Below, one piece after another: positions 43,665-51,278 of a DNA stretch of 64,000 nucleotides. The translations under genes were made by a program, and so were the position numbers. How positions within the stretch are numbered: position 1 is the stretch's first letter; the number at the start of each line of letters is the position of its first letter. Source of the stretch: Roseovarius sp. EL26 (GTDB taxonomy: Bacteria > Pseudomonadota > Alphaproteobacteria > Rhodobacterales > Rhodobacteraceae); assembly GCF_900327775.1 (NCBI RefSeq), contig NZ_OUMZ01000007.1, forward strand, positions 1,723,606-1,787,605, read 5' to 3'. The notes beneath the pieces were generated by a model. It worked only from the letters and a program-made list of their open reading frames with translations, made no database searches and was not told the origin of the DNA.

Positions 43665-44251
43665 CTCAAAGCGCCACCCTGCACACTCTCTTGGATGCCG
43701 CCAAAGTCTGGCACAGCGCCCTGCCTGCGCTGTCGAATTTCGTCGCTTGGCCGCAAGATCTGACCTATGCCGAACGCCCGGCCCATGCCCTTCCGCATAT
43801 CGCGCATCTGACAACCGAACCCGGCGAAGCAAGCGCAGTGAGCCAACCCTTGCGCGATACCATCATCGCCGCCGCTCCCTATCTGGAATGGCGGCACACT
43901 TACACCGAAGAGGAGGTTGGCGGTGATTTCCTCAATCGTTTCGGCTGGTTCGAACTGGCAGGACCAGACGGGCACTTCCTCACCAATGAGACTCGCATGA
44001 CCGTCGGCTTCTGGGGCGCAAACCTGCACTATGACTGGCACCAGCACGAACCCGAAGAGCTTTACAGCGTTGTTTCTGGTCATGGCCAATTCTTGGTCGA
44101 AGGCCAAGACACCCTCGCGCTTGGCCCAGAAGGCACCCGCCTGCACCTCAGCAATCAACCCCACGCCTTAACCACCACCGACGCCCCCATCCTGACCTTT
44201 GTCCTGTGGCGTGGTGCCGGTTTGGCCGATCCCCCGAGAATGAGCACATGA
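43661..44251 (+). CDS. dddQ: Cupin DMSP lyase, DddQ type (copy 2)
   Basis: The 196-residue paralogue: FLNRFGWFELAG, HYDWHQHEPEELYSVVSG (123-140), and LSNQPHALTTTDAPILTFVLWRG. Candidate ligands are His127, His129, Glu133, Tyr135, His168, all kept. It is clearly diverged from copy 1 outside the active site, including TRMTVGFWGANLH before the motif, so the two may differ in substrate or rate. The start is GTG at 43661, overlapping copy 1's stop (GTGA) with GAGGA upstream; the in-frame ATG at 43607 lies inside copy 1. The stop overlaps the next gene by ATGA. Confidence 0.85.
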   Translation: MTQSATLHTLLDAAKVWHSALPALSNFVAWPQDLTYAERPAHALPHIAHLTTEPGEASAVSQPLRDTIIAAAPYLEWRHTYTEEEVGGDFLNRFGWFELAGPDGHFLTNETRMTVGFWGANLHYDWHQHEPEELYSVVSGHGQFLVEGQDTLALGPEGTRLHLSNQPHALTTTDAPILTFVLWRGAGLADPPRMST

Positions 44252-45372
44252 AAATCAAATCCATAGACGTCTATCAGGTTGACCTGCCCGTCAAAGGCGG
44301 CGTGTACCGCCTCTCCGGCGGACGCGAATACACCGCCTATGACGCCACCATCGTGCGCATCACCACCGACACCGGCCTCGAAGGCTGGGGCGAGTCCACG
44401 CCATTTGGCTCGACCTATATCGCCGCTTATGCGGGGGGCACCCGTGCGGGCATTGACCTACTCGCACCTGCGCTCATCGGAATGGATCCTCGGCAACACG
44501 ACCGCATTTGGGACAGGATGCGAGACACGCTCAAGGGCAACCGCGATTCCCGCGCCGCGCTTGACATCGCCTGCTGGGACATCGCTGCCAAGGCCGCGGG
44601 CCTCCCCCTTTGCGATATGCTCGGTGGACGCACCCCCGGTGCCATCCCGGTCATCTCTTCCATCGGTGGTGACACGCCGGAAAAGATGCACGAAAAAGTC
44701 GCCAACCACCGCGCCCAAGGTTTCCTTGGCCATTCGATCAAGATCGGTGCGTCCGAGACCGAAGGTGGCCCAATGCTTGACGCCGAGCGCATTCAGGCCT
44801 GCCTGGCCGACCGCCAACCCGGCGAATGGTTTCTGGCCGATGCCAACAACGGCCTCAGCCCTGAACATGCTCTGCGTATGCTCTCATTACTGCCCGCCGG
44901 GTTAGATTTCGTGCTCGAGGCTCCCTGCGCCAGCTGGCGTGAAACCCAGTCGCTCCGCCAGCGCTGCACCGTTCCGCTGCTGCTTGATGAACTTATCCAA
45001 TCCGAGGCCGACCTGATGCAGGCCATTGCGCAAGATACCTGCGACGGCGTTGGCCTAAAGGTCTCAAAGCAAGGCGGCATCACTCCGATGATCCGTCAAC
45101 GCACCATCGCCGCCTCTGCCGGGTTGGTGATGTCAGTGCAAGATACCGTCGGCTCGGAAATTTCCTTCGCCGCCATTCTGCACATCGCTCAATCCACTCC
45201 GCGCAATCTGCTGCGCTGCGCCCTTGACCCACGCTCGATGGTCACGCTTTCCACCGCCGATTTCGACGCCCCTATCGTGAATGGCGGCGCCGAAGCACCC
45301 GATGCCTTGGGGTTGGGCATTTCGCCCAAACTCGAAATTCTTGGTGAGCCAATAGCAACCTACGGAGCTTAA
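44248..45372 (+). CDS. Enolase-superfamily enzyme 1 (mandelate racemase/muconate lactonising type)
   Basis: The first of four paralogues. The 374-residue protein has an N-terminal capping domain and a (beta/alpha) barrel. Catalytic set: Lys165 (HSIKIGAS), Asp198 (LADANNG), Glu224 (LEAPCAS), Asp247 (LLDELIQ), Lys271 (VGLKVSKQGG). Two opposed lysines are the mark of the MLE-like branch that racemises, epimerises or dehydrates carboxylates. It differs from the others by LEAPC instead of LEQPC. Starts with ATGA overlap on dddQ2 (14 in-frame codons upstream are ignored). Confidence 0.9.
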   Translation: MKIKSIDVYQVDLPVKGGVYRLSGGREYTAYDATIVRITTDTGLEGWGESTPFGSTYIAAYAGGTRAGIDLLAPALIGMDPRQHDRIWDRMRDTLKGNRDSRAALDIACWDIAAKAAGLPLCDMLGGRTPGAIPVISSIGGDTPEKMHEKVANHRAQGFLGHSIKIGASETEGGPMLDAERIQACLADRQPGEWFLADANNGLSPEHALRMLSLLPAGLDFVLEAPCASWRETQSLRQRCTVPLLLDELIQSEADLMQAIAQDTCDGVGLKVSKQGGITPMIRQRTIAASAGLVMSVQDTVGSEISFAAILHIAQSTPRNLLRCALDPRSMVTLSTADFDAPIVNGGAEAPDALGLGISPKLEILGEPIATYGA

Positions 45373-45374
45373 AC

Positions 45375-46490
45375 ATGAAAATCACCCGCATCCGTATCTA
45401 TAAAACCGACCTTCCTTACGTTGACGGCAGCTACGGCTGGGGCGCAGGCAACGCCATTTCAGTCGCCAAGTCTTCGGTTGTGGTCATCGATACGGACGCG
45501 GGCATCCAAGGCTGTGGGGAGTTCACTCCGTGTGGCGAAAATTACATGGTCGCCCACTCTGAAGGAGTCGAAGCCTTCGCTCGCCTCGCCGCAAACCAAT
45601 TGCTGGGTGAAGACCCCCGACAAGTCGCCCGGATGGAACGGTTGATGGATAATATCGTGCAAGGCCACGGCTATGCCAAAGCCCCATTCGACGCCGCATT
45701 TTGGGATATTCTTGGCAAAGCTTCGGATCAGCCTGTGTGGATGTTGATGGGCGGCAAGCTCACCGATGGCGCACCGATGTACCGCGTCGCCCCACAACGT
45801 TCGATCCCCGAAACCATTGCCGAGCTGGACCGCCACCGCGCCGCAGGTTATCGCCAATTCCAAATCAAGGTTGGAGCCGACTGGGTTATTGATATCGACC
45901 GCATCCGCGAGGCGGTGCCCCTCCTCAAACCCGGTGAAAAAGCCATGGCCGACGCAAACCAAGGATGGCGCGTCGACAACGCCATTCGCGTTGCCCGCGC
46001 CACCCGTGATCTTGATTTCATTCTCGAGCAGCCTTGCAAAACCTATGAGGAATGCCAGCAAGTCCGCCGTGTCGCCGAACAGCCGATGAAATTGGACGAA
46101 TGCGTCACCGGCTTGCACGCAGCGCAGCGCATCGTCGCCGACCACGGGGCCGAAATCTGCTGCCTGAAAATCTCTAACCTCGGCGGCCTGTCCAAAGCCC
46201 GCCGTGTACGGGATTTTCTGGTTGAAAACCGCATTCCAGTCGTATCCGAGGACACCTGGGGTGGAGAAATCACCACCTCTGCCGTGGCTCATTTCGCGAC
46301 CTCCACACCCGAAGAGTACCTGATCAATTCCACCGATCTGCACCACTACAACACCCGCTCCACCGGCATCAACGGGCCAACTGTGCAGGATGGCAAACTT
46401 TACGCCACCGACACGCCCGGCCTCGGTGTCACTCCCGACTTCGACAGTTTGGGTAGCCCAGTAGCTGATTACGGCGAGGCCGCATCATGA
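45375..46490 (+). CDS. Enolase-superfamily enzyme 2 (mandelate racemase/muconate lactonising type)
   Basis: A 371-residue paralogue starting two bases after enzyme 1. Lys165 (QIKVGADW), Asp193 (MADANQGW), Glu218 (LEQPC), Asp241 (KLDECV), Lys265 (CLKISNLGG). The Lys165/Lys265 spacing is like that of hydroxyproline-betaine 2-epimerase and cis-3-hydroxyproline dehydratase relatives. TPGLGVTPDFDSLGSPV forms the family C-terminus. Metal-dependent alpha-proton abstraction from a carboxylate is expected; the substrate is open. Confidence 0.9.
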   Translation: MKITRIRIYKTDLPYVDGSYGWGAGNAISVAKSSVVVIDTDAGIQGCGEFTPCGENYMVAHSEGVEAFARLAANQLLGEDPRQVARMERLMDNIVQGHGYAKAPFDAAFWDILGKASDQPVWMLMGGKLTDGAPMYRVAPQRSIPETIAELDRHRAAGYRQFQIKVGADWVIDIDRIREAVPLLKPGEKAMADANQGWRVDNAIRVARATRDLDFILEQPCKTYEECQQVRRVAEQPMKLDECVTGLHAAQRIVADHGAEICCLKISNLGGLSKARRVRDFLVENRIPVVSEDTWGGEITTSAVAHFATSTPEEYLINSTDLHHYNTRSTGINGPTVQDGKLYATDTPGLGVTPDFDSLGSPVADYGEAAS

Positions 46491-46897
46491 CGGTCCCGCC
46501 CCCAGAAAACGTTGCTGCTGCTTTCAACACCGCGCCGCCTGCTGTGAACACACGGCTGATGCAAATTCGCGATTTGATCTATGAGGCCGCGTACAGCACC
46601 GGCACTGGCCCTCTGATAGAAACGCTCAAATGGGGCCAGCCCGCTTATTTGCCCGCCAAACGCGCGGGCACGACCCTCCGTTTGGGGTGGAATGACGCCA
46701 ATTGCATCCTCTACGTCCACTGCCAGACGGATCTGGTTGCACGCTGGCGCGCGCTCTACGCCGAACATTTCCAATTCGAAGGCACCCGCGCCGCGCATAT
46801 CCCTGCCGCAACCCCACTGCCCACCAACGCCCTGCAACACATGGCCGAAATGGCCCTAACCTATCACCACCAAAAGTCCCGGAGCGCCGCCTTATGA
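46487..46897 (+). CDS. DUF1801 (YdhG-like) protein inside the operon
   Basis: A 136-residue alpha/beta protein with MQIRDLIYEAAYSTG, ETLKWGQPAYL and RLGWNDANCILYVHCQTDLV, which match DUF1801. The family has no settled role; some members are thought to bind small ligands or iron-linked partners. It overlaps enzyme 2 by ATGA at its start and enzyme 3 by ATGA at its end, so it is fixed firmly in the operon, which suggests a role with the enolase-type enzymes or their substrate. Confidence 0.75.
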   Translation: MTVPPPENVAAAFNTAPPAVNTRLMQIRDLIYEAAYSTGTGPLIETLKWGQPAYLPAKRAGTTLRLGWNDANCILYVHCQTDLVARWRALYAEHFQFEGTRAAHIPAATPLPTNALQHMAEMALTYHHQKSRSAAL

Positions 46898-48000
46898 AGA
46901 TCACCCGTATCACCGTTTGGCAACTCGATATGCCTTTGAACGAACCTTACTACCTCTCTGGTGGGCGATTAAAGTTCGAAAAACTCGACAGCACTTTTAT
47001 CCGTATCGACACTGACGAAGGGCTTTCTGGCTGGGGTGAAGGTTGTCCTTGGAGCCATACCTACCTGCCCGCGCACGGCCCCGGCATCCGGGCCGGCATT
47101 GAAACCCTCGCGCCTGTGCTGAGCGGCGAAGACCCTCGCAGCTTGCAACACATCAACCGGGTCATGGATGTGCAACTGCCCGGCCACCCTTACGCCAAAT
47201 CCGCCATCGACATGGCCTGCTGGGACATCCTCGGCCAAGCCGCCAACATGCCGCTTTGGCAACTTTTGGGCGGATCTGAACCCGCCGCCGTCCCAGTCAA
47301 CTCCTCTATCTCCACCGGAACGCCCGAAGAAATGCTCATTTTAATCGATAAGGCTGCGGCCAAAGGCTACACCGTACATTCCGCCAAGGTCGGCGGCACC
47401 GATATCGCCATGGACATCGCCCGGATCGAGGCGATCTCGTCGTCCCTGCCGCAAGGCCACAAAGTCACCTTTGACGTCAACCGCGCATGGCAACCCGCCA
47501 CCGCCATCGAAGTCCTGAACTCTGTCAAAGCCCGCGACTGGGTTGAACAGCCCTGCGAAACACTCGATCAATGCGCTCATGTGGCAAATCGTGTCTCGAA
47601 CCCGATCATGCTTGATGAATGCATGCACACATTTCAAGATCATCTTGAAGCTTGGAAACGCAGCGCGGGCGAAGGCGTTAAGGTTAAACCCAATCGCGTT
47701 GGCGGCCTCACCAAAGCCAAACAAATCCGCGACTTTGGCGTCTCGGTCGGCTGGCAGATGCACATCGAAGACGTCGGTGGCTCCGCCCTTGCCGACTCTG
47801 CCGCCATCCACCTTGCCGCCTCCACGCCCGAGGCCAACCGTCTCGCCAGTTGGCTGTGCCACTATCACTTGTCAGTTGATCCCGTCCCCGGGCAAGGCGC
47901 GCGCAATCAAAACGGTTCTGTCACACCACCCTCCACTCCCGGTCTCGGCGTCACCCCCGATCCTGAAAACCTCGGAACATTGGTGGCGCAATATGAATAG
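46894..48000 (+). CDS. Enolase-superfamily enzyme 3 (mandelate racemase/muconate lactonising type)
   Basis: A 368-residue paralogue: Lys165 (VHSAKVGGTD), Asp194 (TFDVNRAW), Glu218 (VEQPC), Asp241 (MLDECM), Lys265 (VKVKPNRVGG). MKITRITVWQLDMPLNEPYYLSGG shares the N-terminus pattern of its sisters and ends STPGLGVTPDPENLG. The KPNRVGG loop differs from the KxSxxGG of the other three and may reflect a different substrate. Start overlaps the DUF1801 stop (ATGA). Confidence 0.9.
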   Translation: MKITRITVWQLDMPLNEPYYLSGGRLKFEKLDSTFIRIDTDEGLSGWGEGCPWSHTYLPAHGPGIRAGIETLAPVLSGEDPRSLQHINRVMDVQLPGHPYAKSAIDMACWDILGQAANMPLWQLLGGSEPAAVPVNSSISTGTPEEMLILIDKAAAKGYTVHSAKVGGTDIAMDIARIEAISSSLPQGHKVTFDVNRAWQPATAIEVLNSVKARDWVEQPCETLDQCAHVANRVSNPIMLDECMHTFQDHLEAWKRSAGEGVKVKPNRVGGLTKAKQIRDFGVSVGWQMHIEDVGGSALADSAAIHLAASTPEANRLASWLCHYHLSVDPVPGQGARNQNGSVTPPSTPGLGVTPDPENLGTLVAQYE

Positions 48001-48039
48001 TCCGCTAATTCATAGTTGTATGTAAAAGGAGCAAACCAC

Positions 48040-49143
48040 ATGAAAATCACACGCATCTCCCTGTGGCACATGCCCCTGACCAGCCATGAAACCTACTACA
48101 TGGCCGGTGGCAAAACCTGCGACACCACCACCTCTGTCATTGTCCGGCTCGACACGGATACTGGTCTGTCTGGTTGGGGTGAGGTCTGCCCGATCCCGCA
48201 CTACCTGCCCGCCTATGCGGACGGGGTTGTACCCGCGATCACCGAAATGGCCTCGGTTCTTTTGGACGCAGATCCGGTTGGACCCGAGGCGCTGATCGAG
48301 CGCATGAATACCCACCTGCAAGGCCACCGCTATGCCAAATCCGCCATCGACACCGCTCTGTGGGATCTGACCGGTAAGGCTGCCAGCCTGCCGGTCTACG
48401 CCTTGCTCGGTGGCCGCGCGGCTGCAGACATGCCACTCTACCATTCCATCACCTGCGTCGCCCCGGATGATATGGCGCAAAAGGCCAAAGACGCCTATGC
48501 CCTCGGCATGCGCCAGTTTCAGGTCAAGCTCGGCGCAGATAACAATTGGCAAAACGATGTCGAACGCCTGCATAAAGTGCGCGAGACGGTTGGCCCCGGC
48601 CCGCTGGTGTACGGCGACTGGAACTGCGGCGCGGACCGCCTGACCGCCACCCGCGTCGGTCGCGCCGTGCGCCATCTTGATGTCATGCTGGAACAGCCCT
48701 GCGCCACCATTGATGAATGCGCCGCCGTGCGCGATGCCTGCGGCCTGCCGATGAAGCTGGATGAAAACGCCCATGACATCCCCAGCCTACTTGAGGGCCA
48801 CCGTCAGGGCTGCATGGATGCCGCCGCGCTGAAACTCAGCAAATTCGGTGGGCTGTCAACCATGCGCCGCGCCCGCGACCTGTGCCTCACCCTCGGCACC
48901 CAGATGTGTATCGAAGACACTTGGGGCAGCGACATCACAACCGCCGCATTGCTACACTTGGCCGCCTCAACGCCCGCACGTGGCCTGATGAATACCTGCG
49001 ATCTGTCGCATTACGTCGGCCCACGCCTTGCACCCGATGCCCCCACCCGCAATAACGGTCGCATCGCCCCGCCCGAGGGGCCCGGCCTTGGCATCACCCC
49101 TGATCTTGACGTGCTCGGCACGCCAGTCTGCATTCTCGACTAG
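48040..49143 (+). CDS. Enolase-superfamily enzyme 4 (hydroxyproline-betaine epimerase-like)
   Basis: A 367-residue paralogue with Lys163 (QVKLGADNN), Asp193 (YGDWNCG), Glu218 (LEQPC), Asp241 (KLDENAHD), Lys265 (ALKLSKFGG). The lysine numbers 163 and 265 coincide with those recalled for HpbD (4R-hydroxyproline betaine 2-epimerase of Pelagibaca), and GPGLGITPD ends both, but the substrate pocket cannot be compared here. AAAAGGAGCAAACC gives its own good ribosome binding site at 39 bp after enzyme 3. Similarity to HpbD is suggestive, not proof. Confidence 0.88.
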   Translation: MKITRISLWHMPLTSHETYYMAGGKTCDTTTSVIVRLDTDTGLSGWGEVCPIPHYLPAYADGVVPAITEMASVLLDADPVGPEALIERMNTHLQGHRYAKSAIDTALWDLTGKAASLPVYALLGGRAAADMPLYHSITCVAPDDMAQKAKDAYALGMRQFQVKLGADNNWQNDVERLHKVRETVGPGPLVYGDWNCGADRLTATRVGRAVRHLDVMLEQPCATIDECAAVRDACGLPMKLDENAHDIPSLLEGHRQGCMDAAALKLSKFGGLSTMRRARDLCLTLGTQMCIEDTWGSDITTAALLHLAASTPARGLMNTCDLSHYVGPRLAPDAPTRNNGRIAPPEGPGLGITPDLDVLGTPVCILD

Positions 49144-49157
49144 GAGACCGATTTCAA

Positions 49158-50438
49158 ATGCAAAAAATCAGCACACAATCCGAATGGGCCATCCGCGCAC
49201 AGGACGTCCTGCCCGCAGGTGGGTTTGGTAACTTTGACCACTCCGTCTTTATCAAAGAGGGTAAAGGCAGCCGCGTCTGGGACGAAGACGGCAATGAATA
49301 CATCGACTACCTGATCGGCTCGGGCCCCATGCTGCTGGGCCATGGCAACGAAGAGGTGCTCGAGGCCGTCTATGAACAACTGCCCAAAGGCATGACCTTC
49401 TTCGCCAACAACGCCGCCGCCATTGAACTGGCCGAGGAAATCATCCGCGCCACCCCTTGCGGTGAACAACTGCGTTATGTCTCCTCTGGCGGTGAGGCTG
49501 ACATGTACGCCATCCGGGCCGCGCGGGCTTTCACAGGCCGCGATCTGGTGGTCAAGTTCGAAGGCGGCTATCACGGCATGTCAGCCGAGGCCCAGATGAG
49601 CCTTGCACCGCAAAAGCTGGTTAACTTCCCCATGGCCGTGCCTGACAGCGCCGGCATCCCCGAGAGCGTGCGCGACCAGATGCTGATCGCGCCCTTTAAT
49701 GACTTCGACTATATCCACTCGCTGCTTGCAGAATACGGTGATCAGGTCGCCTGCATCATCGTTGAGCCGTTGCAACGTATCATTCCCCCCGCGCCGGGGT
49801 TTCTTGAGTTGCTGCGCGAAGAGGCTAACAAATACGGCATCGTGTTGGTATTTGACGAGGTCGTGACCGGCTTCCGCTTCTCCTACGGCGGCGCGCAGGA
49901 GCTTTATGGCGTGACACCCGACCTCTGCACCCAAGGCAAAGTCATCGGCGGCGGTTTCCCTCTGGCCGCCACTGTGGGCCGCGCCGATATCATGGCGCAT
50001 TTCGACAAGGCCAAGGTTGGCGCAGAAGGCTGGTTGATGCAGCTCGGCACGCTGTCGGGCAATCCGGTGGCTGCGGTTGCGGGACTGAAAACCATGGAAA
50101 TCCTGCGCCGTGACGGGCAATACGACAAGTTACGCGCTTGCGGCCAACGCATCATCGACATGACCGCGGCGGAACTCAACGCGCACGACATCCCCCACCG
50201 GATTGTCGGCGACCGGACATTGTTTGAGGTGGTCTTTACTGAGCGCGACGTCAACGACTACCGCGATGTTTTGAAATCCAACAACCAACGCGGCGCCGCC
50301 TATAACAAAGTCCTGCGTGAACACGGCCTGTTCAAAGCCCCCGGCAAAACCTACCCCTCACTGGCGATCACCGAGGCCGATCTGGAACAAACCCACGCCG
50401 CCATCAAAGCCGCCGCCGCCCACATCGCGGAAGGGTAA
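49158..50438 (+). CDS. Class III aminotransferase (glutamate-1-semialdehyde aminomutase-like)
   Basis: A 426-residue PLP enzyme. RYVSSGGEADMYAIRAARAF and VKFEGGYHG bind PLP phosphate, VFDEVVTGFR holds the Asp, and TQGKVIGGGFPLAATVG carries the Schiff-base Lys. The layout resembles GSA-aminomutase more than omega-aminotransferases, but the genome should have a separate hemL, so a catabolic amino transfer or 2,3-shift on an amino acid made by the pathway is more likely. Last gene of the rightward operon, 14 bp after enzyme 4, followed by a hairpin at 50453-50473. Confidence 0.88.
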   Translation: MQKISTQSEWAIRAQDVLPAGGFGNFDHSVFIKEGKGSRVWDEDGNEYIDYLIGSGPMLLGHGNEEVLEAVYEQLPKGMTFFANNAAAIELAEEIIRATPCGEQLRYVSSGGEADMYAIRAARAFTGRDLVVKFEGGYHGMSAEAQMSLAPQKLVNFPMAVPDSAGIPESVRDQMLIAPFNDFDYIHSLLAEYGDQVACIIVEPLQRIIPPAPGFLELLREEANKYGIVLVFDEVVTGFRFSYGGAQELYGVTPDLCTQGKVIGGGFPLAATVGRADIMAHFDKAKVGAEGWLMQLGTLSGNPVAAVAGLKTMEILRRDGQYDKLRACGQRIIDMTAAELNAHDIPHRIVGDRTLFEVVFTERDVNDYRDVLKSNNQRGAAYNKVLREHGLFKAPGKTYPSLAITEADLEQTHAAIKAAAAHIAEG

Positions 50439-50448
50439 AGACAAAATT

Positions 50449-50514
50449 GTAGGGTGGGCAATCTCTGCCCACCTGCCCCCTCAAATCAATTGGTAGGGTG
50501 GGTGCCAACCCACC
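50449..50514 (+). repeat. Two TAGGGTGGG hairpins after the aminotransferase gene
   Basis: GGTGGGCA-ATCTC-TGCCCACC (50453-50473) and GGTGGGT-GCCA-ACCCACC (50497-50514), each preceded by TAGG. The second is followed by ATTTTC. They probably end the rightward operon and belong to a family whose third member sits at 50974-51003 in opposite orientation and a stray half at 3822-3835. Confidence 0.7.
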
Positions 50515-50541
50515 ATTTTCATAGTAAAATTGACACCCAAC

Positions 50542-50933
50542 GCTCCTTTTAATTGTGATCATGCAGCGCGGGTCCGTGAATTCACTGAAGTCGAGAAAGC
50601 TCTTGGTACTCTCAAGAGTTATGGACCACATTCCTTCGCAAGTCTTACGGCCCAAGATGGTCATATGTTCAGGTCGCTGGAAGGCGTGTAAGTTGTGTAC
50701 TTGAAAAGAGAACCAGCAAAGCAAACGAACACTTTCGAGCACATCTTGAAGAACCCAAGGTACCTTTTACTGGCCCACAAACGCTGGCGTTTGGCGGTGG
50801 TCAGTTACAGATGCAAACTGATGAAGTCCTTTTTATCGATGACGTAATCGCAGTATTTTAAGCGTTCTTTGAAAGCGGTGACTTACCCGTTCATATCAGA
50901 TGGCGCGATATGACGAATCTCCTAAACACCTAG
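50542..50933 (+). pseudogene. Decayed gene of unknown family
   Basis: Frame A reads FTEVEKALGTLKSYGPHSFA then SLTAQDG up to about 50660. Frame B (one base shifted) continues YVQVAGRRVSCVLEKRTS, KANEHFRAHLEEPKVPFTG, PQTLAFGGGQLQMQTDEVLF and IDDVIAVF to a TAA at 50859-50861. After that stop the same frame reads AFFESGDLPVHIRWRDMTNL and ends at TAG 50931-50933. The pieces join into one sensible protein of about 130 residues with one frameshift and one nonsense codon. No start was found. The hairpins on both sides suggest insertion. Confidence 0.6.
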
Positions 50934-50973
50934 CAAAGTGTACCGTGGCTCGGGTACCGCCCCACTCCACAAC

Positions 50974-51003
50974 AAAAAAGGTGGGTTGAAAACCCACCCT
51001 ACG
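50974..51003 (-). terminator. Terminator of the apbE-nqrM operon (GGTGGG repeat member)
   Basis: GGTGGGTT (50980-50987), loop GAA, AACCCACC (50991-50998), with six As at 50974-50979 that give a T-run on the minus strand. It follows nqrM by about 30 bp. The CCCACCCTAC at 50994-51003 is the inverted copy of GTAGGGTGGG at 50449. Confidence 0.8.
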
Positions 51004-51030
51004 CCGTCGGAACTGTAGCCCCGAAAACCC

Positions 51031-51267
51031 TCAACCCGCGCGCTCCATATCTTCGACCATCTTGCGCGCGCGTTTACATTGGAGTTTGTCATGCAGAGGG
51101 CTATTGGGGTCGACGTCTTTTTTGCAGACCAAACATTTGTCCGCGCCAGATATGGCGTTCAGCCCGCCGCAGCTGCCTTTGATGGTCTTGCCCATCAGCA
51201 TCACGCCCAGCGACATGCCAACCATCACCAACCCAAGGATCACAAAGGCAAGGATAAAGGTACTCAT
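51031..51267 (-). CDS. nqrM: Na+-NQR maturation factor NqrM
   Basis: The 78-residue membrane protein has one N-terminal helix (FILAFVILGLVMVGMSLGV) and then GSCGGLNAISGADKCLVCKK with the conserved cysteines thought to deliver iron for the Cys-ligated iron centre in NqrD/NqrE. It follows apbE with an 11-bp gap on the same strand, as usual for Na+-NQR accessory genes. Confidence 0.9.
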   Translation of the reverse strand: MSTFILAFVILGLVMVGMSLGVMLMGKTIKGSCGGLNAISGADKCLVCKKDVDPNSPLHDKLQCKRARKMVEDMERAG

Positions 51268-51278
51268 GGCGGGCTCCG

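Noticed and set aside
45459..46346. 295-codon open frame antisense to enolase-type enzyme 2
   Set aside because: Shadow of a complete enzyme; no motif or start signal.
49158..50438. Aminotransferase as hemL of tetrapyrrole synthesis
   Set aside because: Alphaproteobacteria make ALA with HemA-type ALA synthase and the gene is embedded in a catabolic operon, so a biosynthetic hemL is unlikely.
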